Assembly: GCF_005771405.1 (NCBI RefSeq)
Contig: NZ_VAUA01000003.1
Span: forward strand, 248,001 to 312,000
DNA from: Parasedimentitalea maritima
GTDB taxonomy: Bacteria > Pseudomonadota > Alphaproteobacteria > Rhodobacterales > Rhodobacteraceae
Reading direction: 5' to 3'
Length of the DNA: 64,000 bases
In this document: one piece after another, positions 35,293-43,832 of the stretch
How positions within the stretch are numbered: the first letter of the stretch is position 1
Layout of the letters: each line of letters starts with the position of its first letter
Translations under genes and position numbers: made by a program
The notes under the pieces: generated by a model
What the model was told of the DNA's origin: nothing
The model's input: only the letters and a program-made list of their open reading frames with translations
The model's database searches: none

Positions 35293-36195
35293 ATGACACA
35301 AGAGAATTCCATTCAGCAGCAGCAATTTGACCGCATCGCAAATGGCAACGGTTTTATCGCCGCACTGGATCAGAGCGGAGGCTCAACACCCAAGGCGCTG
35401 GCCCTTTATGGGGTGATGGAAGACGCCTACTCCGGTGACGAAGAAATGTTTGGTGAAATCCAGAAGATGCGCGCCCGCATCATCACCGCCGCAGACTTCA
35501 ACAGTCAGAAAATCCTTGGTGCGATTCTGTTTGAAAAAACCATGGATGCCGAAATCGAAGGCACCCCTGTGCCGGCCTATCTTTGGGATCACTGTGGCGT
35601 AGTGCCCTTTTTGAAGGTCGACAAAGGCCTGGCAGACGAGGCCAACGGCACCCAGGTGATGAAGCCAATGCCTGATCTGGATGCGCTTCTGGCCCGTGCC
35701 GGCAAGGCCGGTATTTTTGGAACCAAGATGCGGTCAGTGATCAAAGAGGCCAACACCGATGGGATTCGCGATGTGGTGGCCCAGCAATTCGAAGTGGCCA
35801 AACAGATAGCGGCAGCGGGCCTGCTGGCCATTGTCGAGCCTGAAGTCGACATTCACTCTGACACCAAGGGCGAGGCTGAAATCCTGCTCAAGGCGGAGCT
35901 GTTGAAGCAGTTGAATGCCCTGCCTGCCGGGACCAATGTTGCGCTAAAGCTGACGCTGCCAAATGTATCAGGTCTGTATGATGACCTCGCGGATCACGCC
36001 AATGTTGTTCGGGTTGTTGCGCTGTCAGGTGGCTATTCCACCGATCAGGCCTGTGCCCTGCTGAGCCAGAACGCCAAAATGATCGCCTCTTTCTCGCGCG
36101 CCTTGACCGAAGGGTTGAACGTGGCGATGAGCGATGAGGACTACAACGCCGCGCTGAGCGCAAACATTGGCAAAATTTGCCAAGCTTCGCTGTAG
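35293..36195 (+). CDS. fda: Fructose-bisphosphate aldolase, class I
   Basis: A 300-residue Schiff-base aldolase of glycolysis and gluconeogenesis. The family landmarks are FIAALDQSGGSTPKAL near residue 20, VEPEVDIHSDTKGEAE and NVALKLTLPNVSGLY, in which the Schiff-base lysine is expected (ALKLTLP). There is no metal-binding His pattern of class II. It stands alone, with its own terminator. Confidence 0.92.
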   Translation: MTQENSIQQQQFDRIANGNGFIAALDQSGGSTPKALALYGVMEDAYSGDEEMFGEIQKMRARIITAADFNSQKILGAILFEKTMDAEIEGTPVPAYLWDHCGVVPFLKVDKGLADEANGTQVMKPMPDLDALLARAGKAGIFGTKMRSVIKEANTDGIRDVVAQQFEVAKQIAAAGLLAIVEPEVDIHSDTKGEAEILLKAELLKQLNALPAGTNVALKLTLPNVSGLYDDLADHANVVRVVALSGGYSTDQACALLSQNAKMIASFSRALTEGLNVAMSDEDYNAALSANIGKICQASL

Positions 36196-36215
36196 CAAGT
36201 AGCTAAATTGACAAA

Positions 36216-36246
36216 GAACCGCGCCTGATAGGGCGCGGTTCCTGAC
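36216..36246 (+). terminator. Aldolase gene terminator
   Basis: GAACCGCGCC and GGCGCGGTTC pair around TGATAG, then CTGACTTT, 20 bases after the stop. Confidence 0.75.
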
Positions 36247-36279
36247 TTTAAGTCTTTGACTTCAGTCGTCCTACAAAGC

Positions 36280-36420
36280 TTACGCTTGCTCTGAGCCGGC
36301 ACCAGTATGAAAGCCGGTGCGATGAATTGCAGCTTCGTATTTCTGAATAGACTTGGTGAAACCAGGATTAAATGCAGGCGGCCCCCAAATCATTCCATGC
36401 TGAGACGCCAGAATGAGCAT
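36280..36420 (-). pseudogene. C-terminal remnant, possibly of a flavodoxin-fold reductase
   Basis: A minus-strand 46-residue stretch starting MLILASQHGMIWGPPAFNP and ending in AGSEQA reads like the C-terminal end of a longer protein. The QHGMIW segment recalls flavodoxin-like NAD(P)H:quinone reductases, the frequent partners of HxlR regulators, but this is tentative. The N-terminal part is absent: a stop codon lies in frame just upstream. It abuts the truncated HxlR gene head to head at 36413-36420. Confidence 0.4.
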
Positions 36421-36634
36421 CGAAGGGAGCAGTCAAAAAATGCTGACCCAAGCCCTGTGTTCAATGGTGCGAGACGGATTGGTTCTCCAGAGGGACCACG
36501 CGGAAGTCCCCCCCAAAGTCGACCATACCCTCACAGAATCGGGCAACTCTTTGCGCGATTGCGTGATGAAGCTAAATGATTGGGGGCTTGAACATCATGA
36601 GCACATCCTAGCGGCGCGAAACAGCACGATTTGA
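36413..36634 (+). pseudogene. Truncated HxlR-family regulator
   Basis: A 73-residue frame that matches the C-terminal two-thirds of an HxlR winged-helix regulator: IEGSSQKMLTQAL (recognition-helix region), DGLV, the wing EVPPKVDHTLTESG and the last helix LNDWGLEHHEHILAAR. The N-terminal helices with the conserved Cys and the WxLLIL segment are missing; a TGA lies in frame four codons before the ATG. Intact HxlR proteins have about 110-130 residues. Not expected to function. Confidence 0.75.
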
Positions 36635-36908
36635 TGACCCGGTGATCTGCGGCTTCAGATGGGGACGCGGGCCTTCCAAGGGCATTTTGTGGGTTTGAAT
36701 TGCAGGACCAATGGATTAGCCGCCTGATATACAATATTGAACAAATTGATCACTGCCACCTCATACGGCGGAGGTAAATCAAATTGAGTAGCGTGCGAAA
36801 ATGCAAACGCGCAAAGATACAGATTCACGAAAATATACCGAATAAACGGAATATTGACGTCTTCAGGATTATGTTTTCGGCAGACCTATGTCCAAATCAA
36901 TAACCTGA

Positions 36909-37490
36909 ATGGCCAGAACGATGATGATTAAACAAACCCTGACAGGCGTTGCCTTTGCGATTGTTGCAAGCGGAGCTTCGTCGACAGAACTCCAACAAAG
37001 TGACCCCATCTCGGCACGGATCTTTTTGGAACTGCATAGTATTCAGAAACTCGCGGGCAACATCCGCCCCTTGGTTTCGGCCCCCGGTCAAGCATTCCGC
37101 GTTATTGATGGCGAGGTGCTTGCATTGGGTAAACTCAAGATACGTCTCATCGGCATTGATGCTCCCGAAGCCGCCCAGCAGTGCAACTCGCAAAGCGGTG
37201 ATATTTGGGACTGCGCCGGCCGGGCAAGTGACCGGGTTCAGGACATCATGGATCTGGCAGAGCGCGTTGAGTGTTTTAGCAGCCAACCAGAAAGCCGTGG
37301 CCACTACATCGCCACATGTGACGCAGACGGCCAAGACGTCGGCGCACTTTTGGTGGCAGAAGGACTGGCTTGGCCTGATCGTGATCAAGGCTACTACCAG
37401 CCGGAAGTCACCACTGCTCAGGCAGACGGGCTTGGCATTTGGCAGGCTCACACCCCGCCACCATGGGAATGGCGTCAGGAACAGCACTGA
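36909..37490 (+). CDS. Secreted staphylococcal-nuclease-like protein
   Basis: A 193-residue exported protein with a signal peptide (about 5-25) and an SNase-fold domain. The nuclease motif reads VIDGEVLALGKLKIRLIGIDAPE. Residues matching the SNase set are R79, D84 and E87; the calcium-binding Asp of the usual DGD is replaced by Glu (E69). The domain also has four or more cysteines (CNSQSGDIWDCAG, ECFSS, ATCDADG), likely disulfides. LVAEGLAW is the typical C-terminal motif. Nuclease activity is possible but the D-to-E change leaves it open. ATG at 36921 is an alternative start. Confidence 0.8.
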   Translation: MARTMMIKQTLTGVAFAIVASGASSTELQQSDPISARIFLELHSIQKLAGNIRPLVSAPGQAFRVIDGEVLALGKLKIRLIGIDAPEAAQQCNSQSGDIWDCAGRASDRVQDIMDLAERVECFSSQPESRGHYIATCDADGQDVGALLVAEGLAWPDRDQGYYQPEVTTAQADGLGIWQAHTPPPWEWRQEQH

Positions 37491-37842
37491 CGGGTCTAGA
37501 ACTACACCGAGCTGGGCCAATTATGGGAATTCCCTTGGCCCTGCTCGCTACACTTTGCATTCAGATCCACCAGAGTAGCCCGCTAAACTGGTATGTATCT
37601 ATTCCCTACGGATTAAGAACGAGGGGAAAAGGCGCAGGCTCGACTTTGTTCCCGGCGCACTCAACTGATTACTAATTTTGGCAATCTAAGGCGACCAAAG
37701 CTCACTCGCCTTGGTCAGCACCATCTTCCACCGATACAAAGACGCAAGTTTTGACTTGCACCTTGGTGTTCTGGGTTTGCTTAATCCTCATGAAGTCGGC
37801 TAATCGAACCAGCGCCTGCAAGCGCTTGCCCGCAGGCGTTCT
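37491..37842. other. Intergenic region, no gene seen
   Basis: 352 bases, AT-richer than the flanks. CGCCTGC (37813-37819) and GCAGGCG (37832-37838) form a hairpin just beyond the end of the crotonase gene and may mark its 3' end. A stretch around 37610 resembles pieces of a tRNA but cannot fold as one. Confidence 0.5.
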
Positions 37843-38625
37843 CTAATCAAACACTGGCACCCGGCCTTGCATCTGGGCCGAAATCACTTCCATCTGTTCT
37901 GCTTTGCCAATCAGCTCAACCTGTTCAGACGACTCGGCCAGCAAAACCGCCTCGCGACCCTCTGCCTCTGCCCGTTCAATCAATCGCTTGGCTGCTCGAA
38001 TGGCCGAGGGGCTCTGATTGGCGATCTTCGCGGCCAATTCTTCTGCCCGCGCCAATGGGTCTTCAGCCAGTTCCGTCACCAGCCCCCAGTCCAACGCCTG
38101 CTTCGCATCAAACACTTCGGCTGTGTACGTCAGTCGCCGTAATAGATCGGACCGCAATAGGCGTGGCAACAGGACCATGCCCCCCATGTCGGGAACAATG
38201 CCCCACTTCATTTCCATCACGGACAACCGTGCGTCTGGTGCTGCCACACGTATGTCAGCCCCTAGTGCCAGTTGAAGCCCGCCGCCATAGGCAGCCCCCT
38301 GCAACGCTGCGATCACCGGCACTTGCACCCGCCGCCAAACCATGGCCACCTCCTGCATTTCATTGGCATCTTCGTGGCTGCGTGCCATCAGCCATTCGTC
38401 AGGATCAATCTGCCCCATCTGGGCAAAACTCATCAAATCCAGCCCGGCACAAAAGCTTTTGCCTTCACCAGACAATACCACCACACGGGCGTCAGAACCT
38501 GCAACCCCTTGCCCTGCGTCAATTATCGCCTGAACCATTTCACGATCCAGCGCGTTCATCTTGTCGCCTCTGGTCAGGGTCACATAGGCAATGTGATCTT
38601 TGTACTCGACGGATACCCGCGCCAT
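37843..38625 (-). CDS. Enoyl-CoA hydratase/isomerase family protein
   Basis: A 260-residue crotonase-fold enzyme. The oxyanion-hole segments are GEGKSFCAGLDL (about 53-64) and AALQGAAYGGGLQLALGADIRVA. The second catalytic region reads MKWGIVPDMGG, where Asp rather than Glu stands before Met-Gly-Gly, as in dienoyl-CoA isomerases rather than classical hydratases. It acts on CoA thioesters in fatty-acid or aromatic degradation; the exact reaction is not resolvable. It stands alone. Confidence 0.9.
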   Translation of the reverse strand: MARVSVEYKDHIAYVTLTRGDKMNALDREMVQAIIDAGQGVAGSDARVVVLSGEGKSFCAGLDLMSFAQMGQIDPDEWLMARSHEDANEMQEVAMVWRRVQVPVIAALQGAAYGGGLQLALGADIRVAAPDARLSVMEMKWGIVPDMGGMVLLPRLLRSDLLRRLTYTAEVFDAKQALDWGLVTELAEDPLARAEELAAKIANQSPSAIRAAKRLIERAEAEGREAVLLAESSEQVELIGKAEQMEVISAQMQGRVPVFD

Positions 38626-38742
38626 TTTAGCCTCCCTTTTTGGTCACAGATCCCAAGGTGGCGCACAAACTAGGTACAGGCCAGCACAACGTTGGGGCAG
38701 CCAAGTCTTGCCGCCACGGGCCTGATACGGTTATCTGCCCCT

Positions 38743-39855
38743 ATGACAGATCCGCGCTACACCCCGCTTGCCCTCTCGCTGCCTGCAACCGTGCCTTTTG
38801 TTGGCCCCGAAACGCAGGAGCGCGCCCGAGGCGCCGCCTTCACTGCGCGGTTAGGCGCCAATGAAAACGTCTTTGGTCCCTCGCCCAGAGCTATTGAAGC
38901 CATGCAGACCGCATCTGCTGATATTTGGATGTACGGCGACCCCGAAAACCACGAGTTGCGGCAAGCACTGGCGGCACATCACGATCTAAGTCCAGACAAC
39001 ATCATGGTCGGCGAAGGTATCGATGGCCTGCTTGGCTATTTGGTTCGTCTGCTGATTTCACCCGGAGATACGGTGGTGACCTCTCTTGGGGCCTATCCAA
39101 CCTTCAACTATCACGTCAGCGGCTATGGCGGCGTGCTGCACACCGTTCCCTACAAAGACGACCACGAAGACCTGACATCGCTGTTTTCCAAGGCAGGTGA
39201 GGTCGGTGCCAAACTTGTCTACCTTGCCAATCCGGACAACCCGATGGGCAGCTGGCATCGTGGTGCAGACATCGTTGCCGCACTGGACCACTTACCCAGC
39301 GACTGCTTGTTGCTGCTGGATGAGGCCTATGTCGAATGTGCCCCCAAGGGCACTGCTGCACCCGTTGATGCCAACGATACCCGCCTGATCCGCATGCGCA
39401 CCTTTTCCAAGGCCTATGGCATGGCCGGAGCCCGGGTCGGCTATGCTCTTGCTGCCCCAGATTTGATCGCTGCCTTTAATAAGGTGCGCAACCACTTTGG
39501 CATGAACCGCGCTGCACAAGCCGGGGCCCTTGCGGCATTGCAGGATCAAGACTGGCTGGGTCATGTGCTAGCTGAAATCACCACAGCACGTCGCCGGATT
39601 GGTGAAATCGCCGATCAAAACGGCCTAAAAGCCCTTCCCTCCGCCACCAACTTTGTCGCAATCGACTGCGGACAGGACAGCATTTTTGCCAAACGAGTGT
39701 TGGACGCGCTGATTGCTCAGGGAATCTTTGTTCGTATGCCTTTTGCAGCCCCGCAAAATCGCTGCATCCGTATCAGCTGTGGCCCAAGTAAAGACCTCGA
39801 AGCCTTTGCCTCCGCGTTACCACAAGCGCTCATCTCAGCCCAAAGAGCACTCTGA
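38743..39855 (+). CDS. HisC-like PLP aminotransferase
   Basis: A 370-residue fold-type I aminotransferase. It has GEGIDGLLGYL, LANPDNPMGSW (Asn binding PLP), LLLLDEAYVE and the PLP lysine in RTFSKAYGMAGARVGYAL, the arrangement of histidinol-phosphate aminotransferases. It is not next to other his genes, so it may be a paralogue with another substrate, such as an aromatic or hydroxy-amino acid. ATG at 38743 is chosen over a start 17 codons upstream that lacks family resemblance. Confidence 0.85.
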   Translation: MTDPRYTPLALSLPATVPFVGPETQERARGAAFTARLGANENVFGPSPRAIEAMQTASADIWMYGDPENHELRQALAAHHDLSPDNIMVGEGIDGLLGYLVRLLISPGDTVVTSLGAYPTFNYHVSGYGGVLHTVPYKDDHEDLTSLFSKAGEVGAKLVYLANPDNPMGSWHRGADIVAALDHLPSDCLLLLDEAYVECAPKGTAAPVDANDTRLIRMRTFSKAYGMAGARVGYALAAPDLIAAFNKVRNHFGMNRAAQAGALAALQDQDWLGHVLAEITTARRRIGEIADQNGLKALPSATNFVAIDCGQDSIFAKRVLDALIAQGIFVRMPFAAPQNRCIRISCGPSKDLEAFASALPQALISAQRAL

Positions 39856-39950
39856 CGCAGGTTTCACGCCCGCTTCTCGGTTCTTTTACCGGACAATGTT
39901 GCCCACTGTCCTAGCTTGTTAAGGGTCCCCCTCAAAAACCGGAGGCCCTT

Positions 39951-40130
39951 ATGCGTGATCAAAAATTGTCCCAATCAGAAGACCTCGTGAATGGGGTTGT
40001 CACATTTCTGGGAATAAACTTGGTTTGGATCTTTCTTGTGGTCTGGATGCTGTATGGCATGGTCCCGGTACTGGTGCTTGCAGTGCTAATCAACCACGCC
40101 ATTAGCAGGTTTGAATTCCACCAAAGCTGA
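39951..40130 (+). CDS. 59-residue membrane protein
   Basis: ATG with CCGGAGG 7 bases upstream opens a 59-residue frame beginning MRDQKLSQSEDLVNGVV. Two hydrophobic helices or one long one (LGINLVWIFLVVWMLYGMVPVLVLAVL) are followed by a short charged tail. It has a clear ribosome site and a membrane-protein pattern. It lies 95 bases after the aminotransferase and 229 before the ABC exporter. Function unknown. Confidence 0.75.
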   Translation: MRDQKLSQSEDLVNGVVTFLGINLVWIFLVVWMLYGMVPVLVLAVLINHAISRFEFHQS

Positions 40131-40359
40131 TAAGAGCATCAAAACGCTCCCAACATTTCCCTGCTCTGTTCGCGTTGCGGATCTGCTGTGTAACCTCGTC
40201 CACAAAGCCCAACGGCCTGCGCCCTCCCCATGCCAGGACTTCTCACGCCAAATTCCAACGAGCCTGCATGCTTGCACCGTCGGCGCGAGATGCTTAAATA
40301 GCGCCAGTTCAACCAATTGGCCGTGAAATGCCTCAACACTCTTGGCGAAAGATCCCAGC

Positions 40360-42216
40360 ATGACCCGCAAACCAAAGTCTTCCCGCGAGTTGATGAGCTG
40401 GCTCTGGCGCGGCTACCTGCGCCATCACATTCCCTTATTGGGAGTAGCCGTGGTGTTGATGCTGATCGAAGGCGGCACAGTTGGGGCGCTCAGCTATATG
40501 ATGCAACCGATGTTTGATGAGGTATTTGTCGCTGGGAATTCGGACGCTTTGTTCTGGGTTGCATTAGCCTTTTTGATCATTTTCACCTTTCGCGGCATGT
40601 CCAGTGTTGGTCAAAAAGTAATCCTCAGTAAAATCTCACAGACCTCAGCCGCACATCTGCGCAAAGATATGCTTGCGCAGATGATCCGTCAGGACCCCGC
40701 CTTTCACCAACTCCACCCTCCCGGCTTTCTGATCCAGCGGATACAAAGCGACGTCATGGCGATCAATCAGGTTTGGCAGGCTGTGGTCACCGGCGCAGGT
40801 CGCGATATGGCGCAACTGGTGGCGGTTCTTGGGGTGGCCATTAGTGTAGATTGGCGCTGGACGCTGATCATGCTGATTGGGTTGCCAATGCTGCTGGTGC
40901 CAATCGCGGCAATCCAGCGATATGTCCGTAAAAAGGCCACCCTTGCAAGGGACATGGGCGCGTCACTGGCGACGCGTTTGGACGAAATTTTCCACGGCAT
41001 GGTCCCAATCAAGTTGAATAGTCTCGAAGACTATCAAACCGAACGGTTTTCTGGCCAAACCAACACTTTTGTCCGTGCCGAAGTCAAAGCCTCATTTGGT
41101 ACCGCCTCGATCACTGGAATGATCGATATCATGGCCGGGCTTGGGGTGATGGGCGTGGTTCTCTATGGTGGTAGTGAAATCATAGCGGGCGAGAAAACTG
41201 TAGGCCAGTTCATGACCTTTTTCACAGCTATTGGCCTTGCCTTTGATCCAATGCGGCGGCTGGCCGCGATCAGCGGTGTCTGGCAGGCGGCGGCGGCGGC
41301 GTTGGAACGGATCAAAGAATTGATGGATGCACCGATCCTGCTGGTTTCTCCGGATAATCCCGTCGCACAGCCAGTTGGCCTGCCACAAATTAAGTTGGAT
41401 GCAGTGACCTTGAACTATGGTGACGCAGCGATACTAAGGGATTTGTCACTGGTTGCTGAGGCGGGCAAGACCACTGCACTGGTTGGGGCATCCGGGGCGG
41501 GAAAATCGACCATTTTCAACCTTCTGACGCGGTTGATCGATCCGCAAAAGGGCGCGGTTACAGTTGGCGATGTCGCTGTCGACAATCTTGCGCTTAAAGA
41601 TTTGCGGGACTTGTTCTCTGTGGTTACCCAAGAGGCGCTTTTGTTCGATGAAACGCTCCGCGAGAATATCCTCTTGGGCCGCACGGATGTGAGTGACGAC
41701 CGTCTACAAGAGGTCCTCGAAGCCGCCCATGTCGCAGATTTCTTGCCCAAACTGGCCCAGGGTTTGGATACACCGGTTGGCCCCCGCGGTTCAGCTCTGT
41801 CCGGCGGACAGCGTCAGCGGGTGGTGATCGCCCGTGCGTTGCTGCGCGACACTCCGATCCTGTTGCTTGACGAAGCGACGTCGGCGCTTGATGCACAGTC
41901 TGAAAAAGTGGTGCAGCAGGCGCTAGACAAACTGTCTGGCGGTCGTACGACCCTGGTGATTGCGCATCGACTGTCAACCATCCGCAATGCGGACAAAATC
42001 ATAGTCATGGAACGTGGACAGGTGGCCGACCAGGGCACTCATGATGAATTACTGGCCCGCGGTGGCATTTATGCTGATCTCTACAGGCTTCAGTTTCAGG
42101 ATGGCAAAACTCTTGTAGATCCTGTGGGCGTTGCAGCTCAGGTGCCAGCCATAACACAGGACGCCACAATTCAGCCCAGTTGGTGGCGCCGTATCAGTCG
42201 CAAGGTGTTTGGATGA
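40360..42216 (+). CDS. ABC exporter, fused membrane and ATPase domains (MsbA-like)
   Basis: A 618-residue half-transporter that should work as a homodimer. Six hydrophobic helices occupy about 1-310, and the ATPase domain has Walker A GASGAGKST (about 376), the signature LSGGQRQR (about 480), Walker B ILLLDEAT (about 500) and IAHRLSTIRNADKI. The layout matches type IV exporters such as MsbA and multidrug or lipid transporters. The substrate is not known. ATG at 40360 (MTRKPKSS) is the likely start. A glycosyltransferase lies next on the other strand. Confidence 0.9.
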   Translation: MTRKPKSSRELMSWLWRGYLRHHIPLLGVAVVLMLIEGGTVGALSYMMQPMFDEVFVAGNSDALFWVALAFLIIFTFRGMSSVGQKVILSKISQTSAAHLRKDMLAQMIRQDPAFHQLHPPGFLIQRIQSDVMAINQVWQAVVTGAGRDMAQLVAVLGVAISVDWRWTLIMLIGLPMLLVPIAAIQRYVRKKATLARDMGASLATRLDEIFHGMVPIKLNSLEDYQTERFSGQTNTFVRAEVKASFGTASITGMIDIMAGLGVMGVVLYGGSEIIAGEKTVGQFMTFFTAIGLAFDPMRRLAAISGVWQAAAAALERIKELMDAPILLVSPDNPVAQPVGLPQIKLDAVTLNYGDAAILRDLSLVAEAGKTTALVGASGAGKSTIFNLLTRLIDPQKGAVTVGDVAVDNLALKDLRDLFSVVTQEALLFDETLRENILLGRTDVSDDRLQEVLEAAHVADFLPKLAQGLDTPVGPRGSALSGGQRQRVVIARALLRDTPILLLDEATSALDAQSEKVVQQALDKLSGGRTTLVIAHRLSTIRNADKIIVMERGQVADQGTHDELLARGGIYADLYRLQFQDGKTLVDPVGVAAQVPAITQDATIQPSWWRRISRKVFG

Positions 42217-42221
42217 AAGCT

Positions 42222-42247
42222 GCGTAGGGTGCGTGCTTGCACGCACC
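42222..42247. repeat. Palindromic interspersed repeat, copy 3
   Basis: GCGTAGGGTGCGTGCTTGCA followed by CGCACC is the palindrome of 31046-31065 in the opposite orientation, so the flanking GTAGG matches CCTAC of the other copies. It lies between the ends of the converging ABC exporter and glycosyltransferase genes. Confidence 0.7.
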
Positions 42248-42255
42248 TTCCTGTG

Positions 42256-42954
42256 TCACATCTCGTCCCCACGTCCCCGCTCATACGATCGCGCCAAGGT
42301 GTCGGGACGCTCCCCGGTCAAATACCGCAGCTGCAGCCACAGGTTTCGGGTGCCGCGCCGCAGCCATCCCTGCTGTTGATATCGCTTCGCACTGGTCAGC
42401 GCGTCGCTCTGTAGGGCCACCAACCCGTTCAAGCGCCGAACCAGGGCCACATCCTCCATCAAAGGCTGATCCGGGTATCCACCCGCCGCCCCATAATCGC
42501 AACGTCGGATCAGCAACCCCTGATCGCCAAAAGGCAGCCCAAACACCCTTGCACGCAGATTGGCCCAGGCTGCCACCAGAACCGGCATCAGCCCCGTCGC
42601 ACGAAACCTCAGGCTAAAATAGGCTGGCCGCCCCTGACCCTGATCCAAATGTTGGGCCACCACCGAGCTCCAGCCTGCGGCAAGCTGGGTATCCGCGTGC
42701 ACTACCAACAGCCAATTCCCCTGCGCCTCGGTACAGCCCTGCTGCAACTGCCCCCCGCGGGAGGCAGGCCCGGTGACCACCCGCGCACCTACCGCTTCAG
42801 CAACCTGCACTGTTGCGTCTTTTGATCCGCCATCGCTGACCACCAGTTCACGAATAAGCCCGGCAGCCAGCCCCTCCATCAACGTCTCCAGACAGCCCGG
42901 CAGCTCTTTTTCGGCGTTTAAGGTGGGTATCACTATGCTGATCTCAGCCCGCAT
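42256..42954 (-). CDS. Family 2 glycosyltransferase, TIGR04283 type
   Basis: A 232-residue GT-A glycosyltransferase. The N-terminus is EISIVIPTLNAEKELPGCLE, then VVSDGGSKDAT and a DXD-like VVHADTQLA, and RGGQLQQGC, typical of the TIGR04283 family. That family often occurs with arsenosugar synthesis genes, but no arsM is visible here. It could act on another small acceptor. It is convergent with the ABC exporter. Confidence 0.88.
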   Translation of the reverse strand: MRAEISIVIPTLNAEKELPGCLETLMEGLAAGLIRELVVSDGGSKDATVQVAEAVGARVVTGPASRGGQLQQGCTEAQGNWLLVVHADTQLAAGWSSVVAQHLDQGQGRPAYFSLRFRATGLMPVLVAAWANLRARVFGLPFGDQGLLIRRCDYGAAGGYPDQPLMEDVALVRRLNGLVALQSDALTSAKRYQQQGWLRRGTRNLWLQLRYLTGERPDTLARSYERGRGDEM

Positions 42955-43032
42955 CTCGCGTTTTCCTGTTTTCTTCCACCGGTCTTGCTATATCACTGCC
43001 TCAACATATGACCATGGTGATGGAGATCCCAA

Positions 43033-43773
43033 ATGAGCCAACGCCGCATCCTGCGCCTGTCTGGTCCTGATACCCGCAGTTTTCTGCAAGGGTTGGTGAC
43101 CAATGACGTGGAGAAAATCGATCAAGGGCTGGTCTATGCAGCACTGTTGACACCGCAGGGCAAATATTTGGCCGATTTCTTTTTGCTGGCTGAAGGTCCG
43201 GATGTCCTGCTAGACGCCGACGCTGATCAGGCCGAAAACCTGATGAAACGCCTGTCTATGTATCGATTGCGGGCCAAAGTCGACATTACCTTAAGCGAGG
43301 TGCAGGTACAGCGCGGCATCGGGCACGCCCCCGATGGTGCACTGGCGGATCCGCGGCACAGCGACTTGGGATGGCGGCTGTATGGCGACCAAGGTGGCGA
43401 TGACGGCAGCGATTGGGATGCAATCCGCGTGGCCCATTGTATCCCGGAAACCGGTATTGAGCTGACACCGGACAGCTATATCCTCGAAGCAGGGTTTGAA
43501 GCACTGAACGGGGTGGATTTCCGTAAAGGTTGCTATGTTGGTCAAGAAATCACCGCCCGCATGAAGCACAAAACGGAACTACGCAAGGGACTGCGCGTAG
43601 TTGAAATCAACGGCATGGCTCCTACTGGCAGCGCAATCACAGCGGCGGGCAAACCTGTCGGCACTTTGTTCACCCAGTCCGGCCCACTTGCCATCGCTTA
43701 CTTGCGGCTGGATCGTGCCAAGGGTGAAATGATAGCAGCCGATGCACAGCTGAGACTGCCCAATACAGGTTGA
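43033..43773 (+). CDS. ygfZ: Folate-binding protein YgfZ (CAF17 family)
   Basis: A 246-residue tetrahydrofolate-dependent protein related to the T-protein of glycine cleavage, which supports assembly or repair of iron-sulfur proteins. The signature KGCYVGQEITAR at 165-176 contains the conserved Cys of YgfZ. The start MSQRRILRLSGPDTRSFLQG fits the family. It is divergent from the glycosyltransferase. Confidence 0.93.
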   Translation: MSQRRILRLSGPDTRSFLQGLVTNDVEKIDQGLVYAALLTPQGKYLADFFLLAEGPDVLLDADADQAENLMKRLSMYRLRAKVDITLSEVQVQRGIGHAPDGALADPRHSDLGWRLYGDQGGDDGSDWDAIRVAHCIPETGIELTPDSYILEAGFEALNGVDFRKGCYVGQEITARMKHKTELRKGLRVVEINGMAPTGSAITAAGKPVGTLFTQSGPLAIAYLRLDRAKGEMIAADAQLRLPNTG

Positions 43774-43832
43774 GCTTTAGCGCTTCCCGGTCCACGATCC
43801 CGCAACGTTGACAAAAACAAAGGCCCCTTTTC

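Noticed and set aside
37580-37670. tRNA-like stretch with CTACGGAT, GGCTCGA and CCCGGCGCA pieces in tRNA order
   Set aside because: The acceptor and T arms do not pair and the spacing between anticodon-like and T-like parts is wrong, so neither a tRNA nor a credible attachment-site remnant can be claimed.
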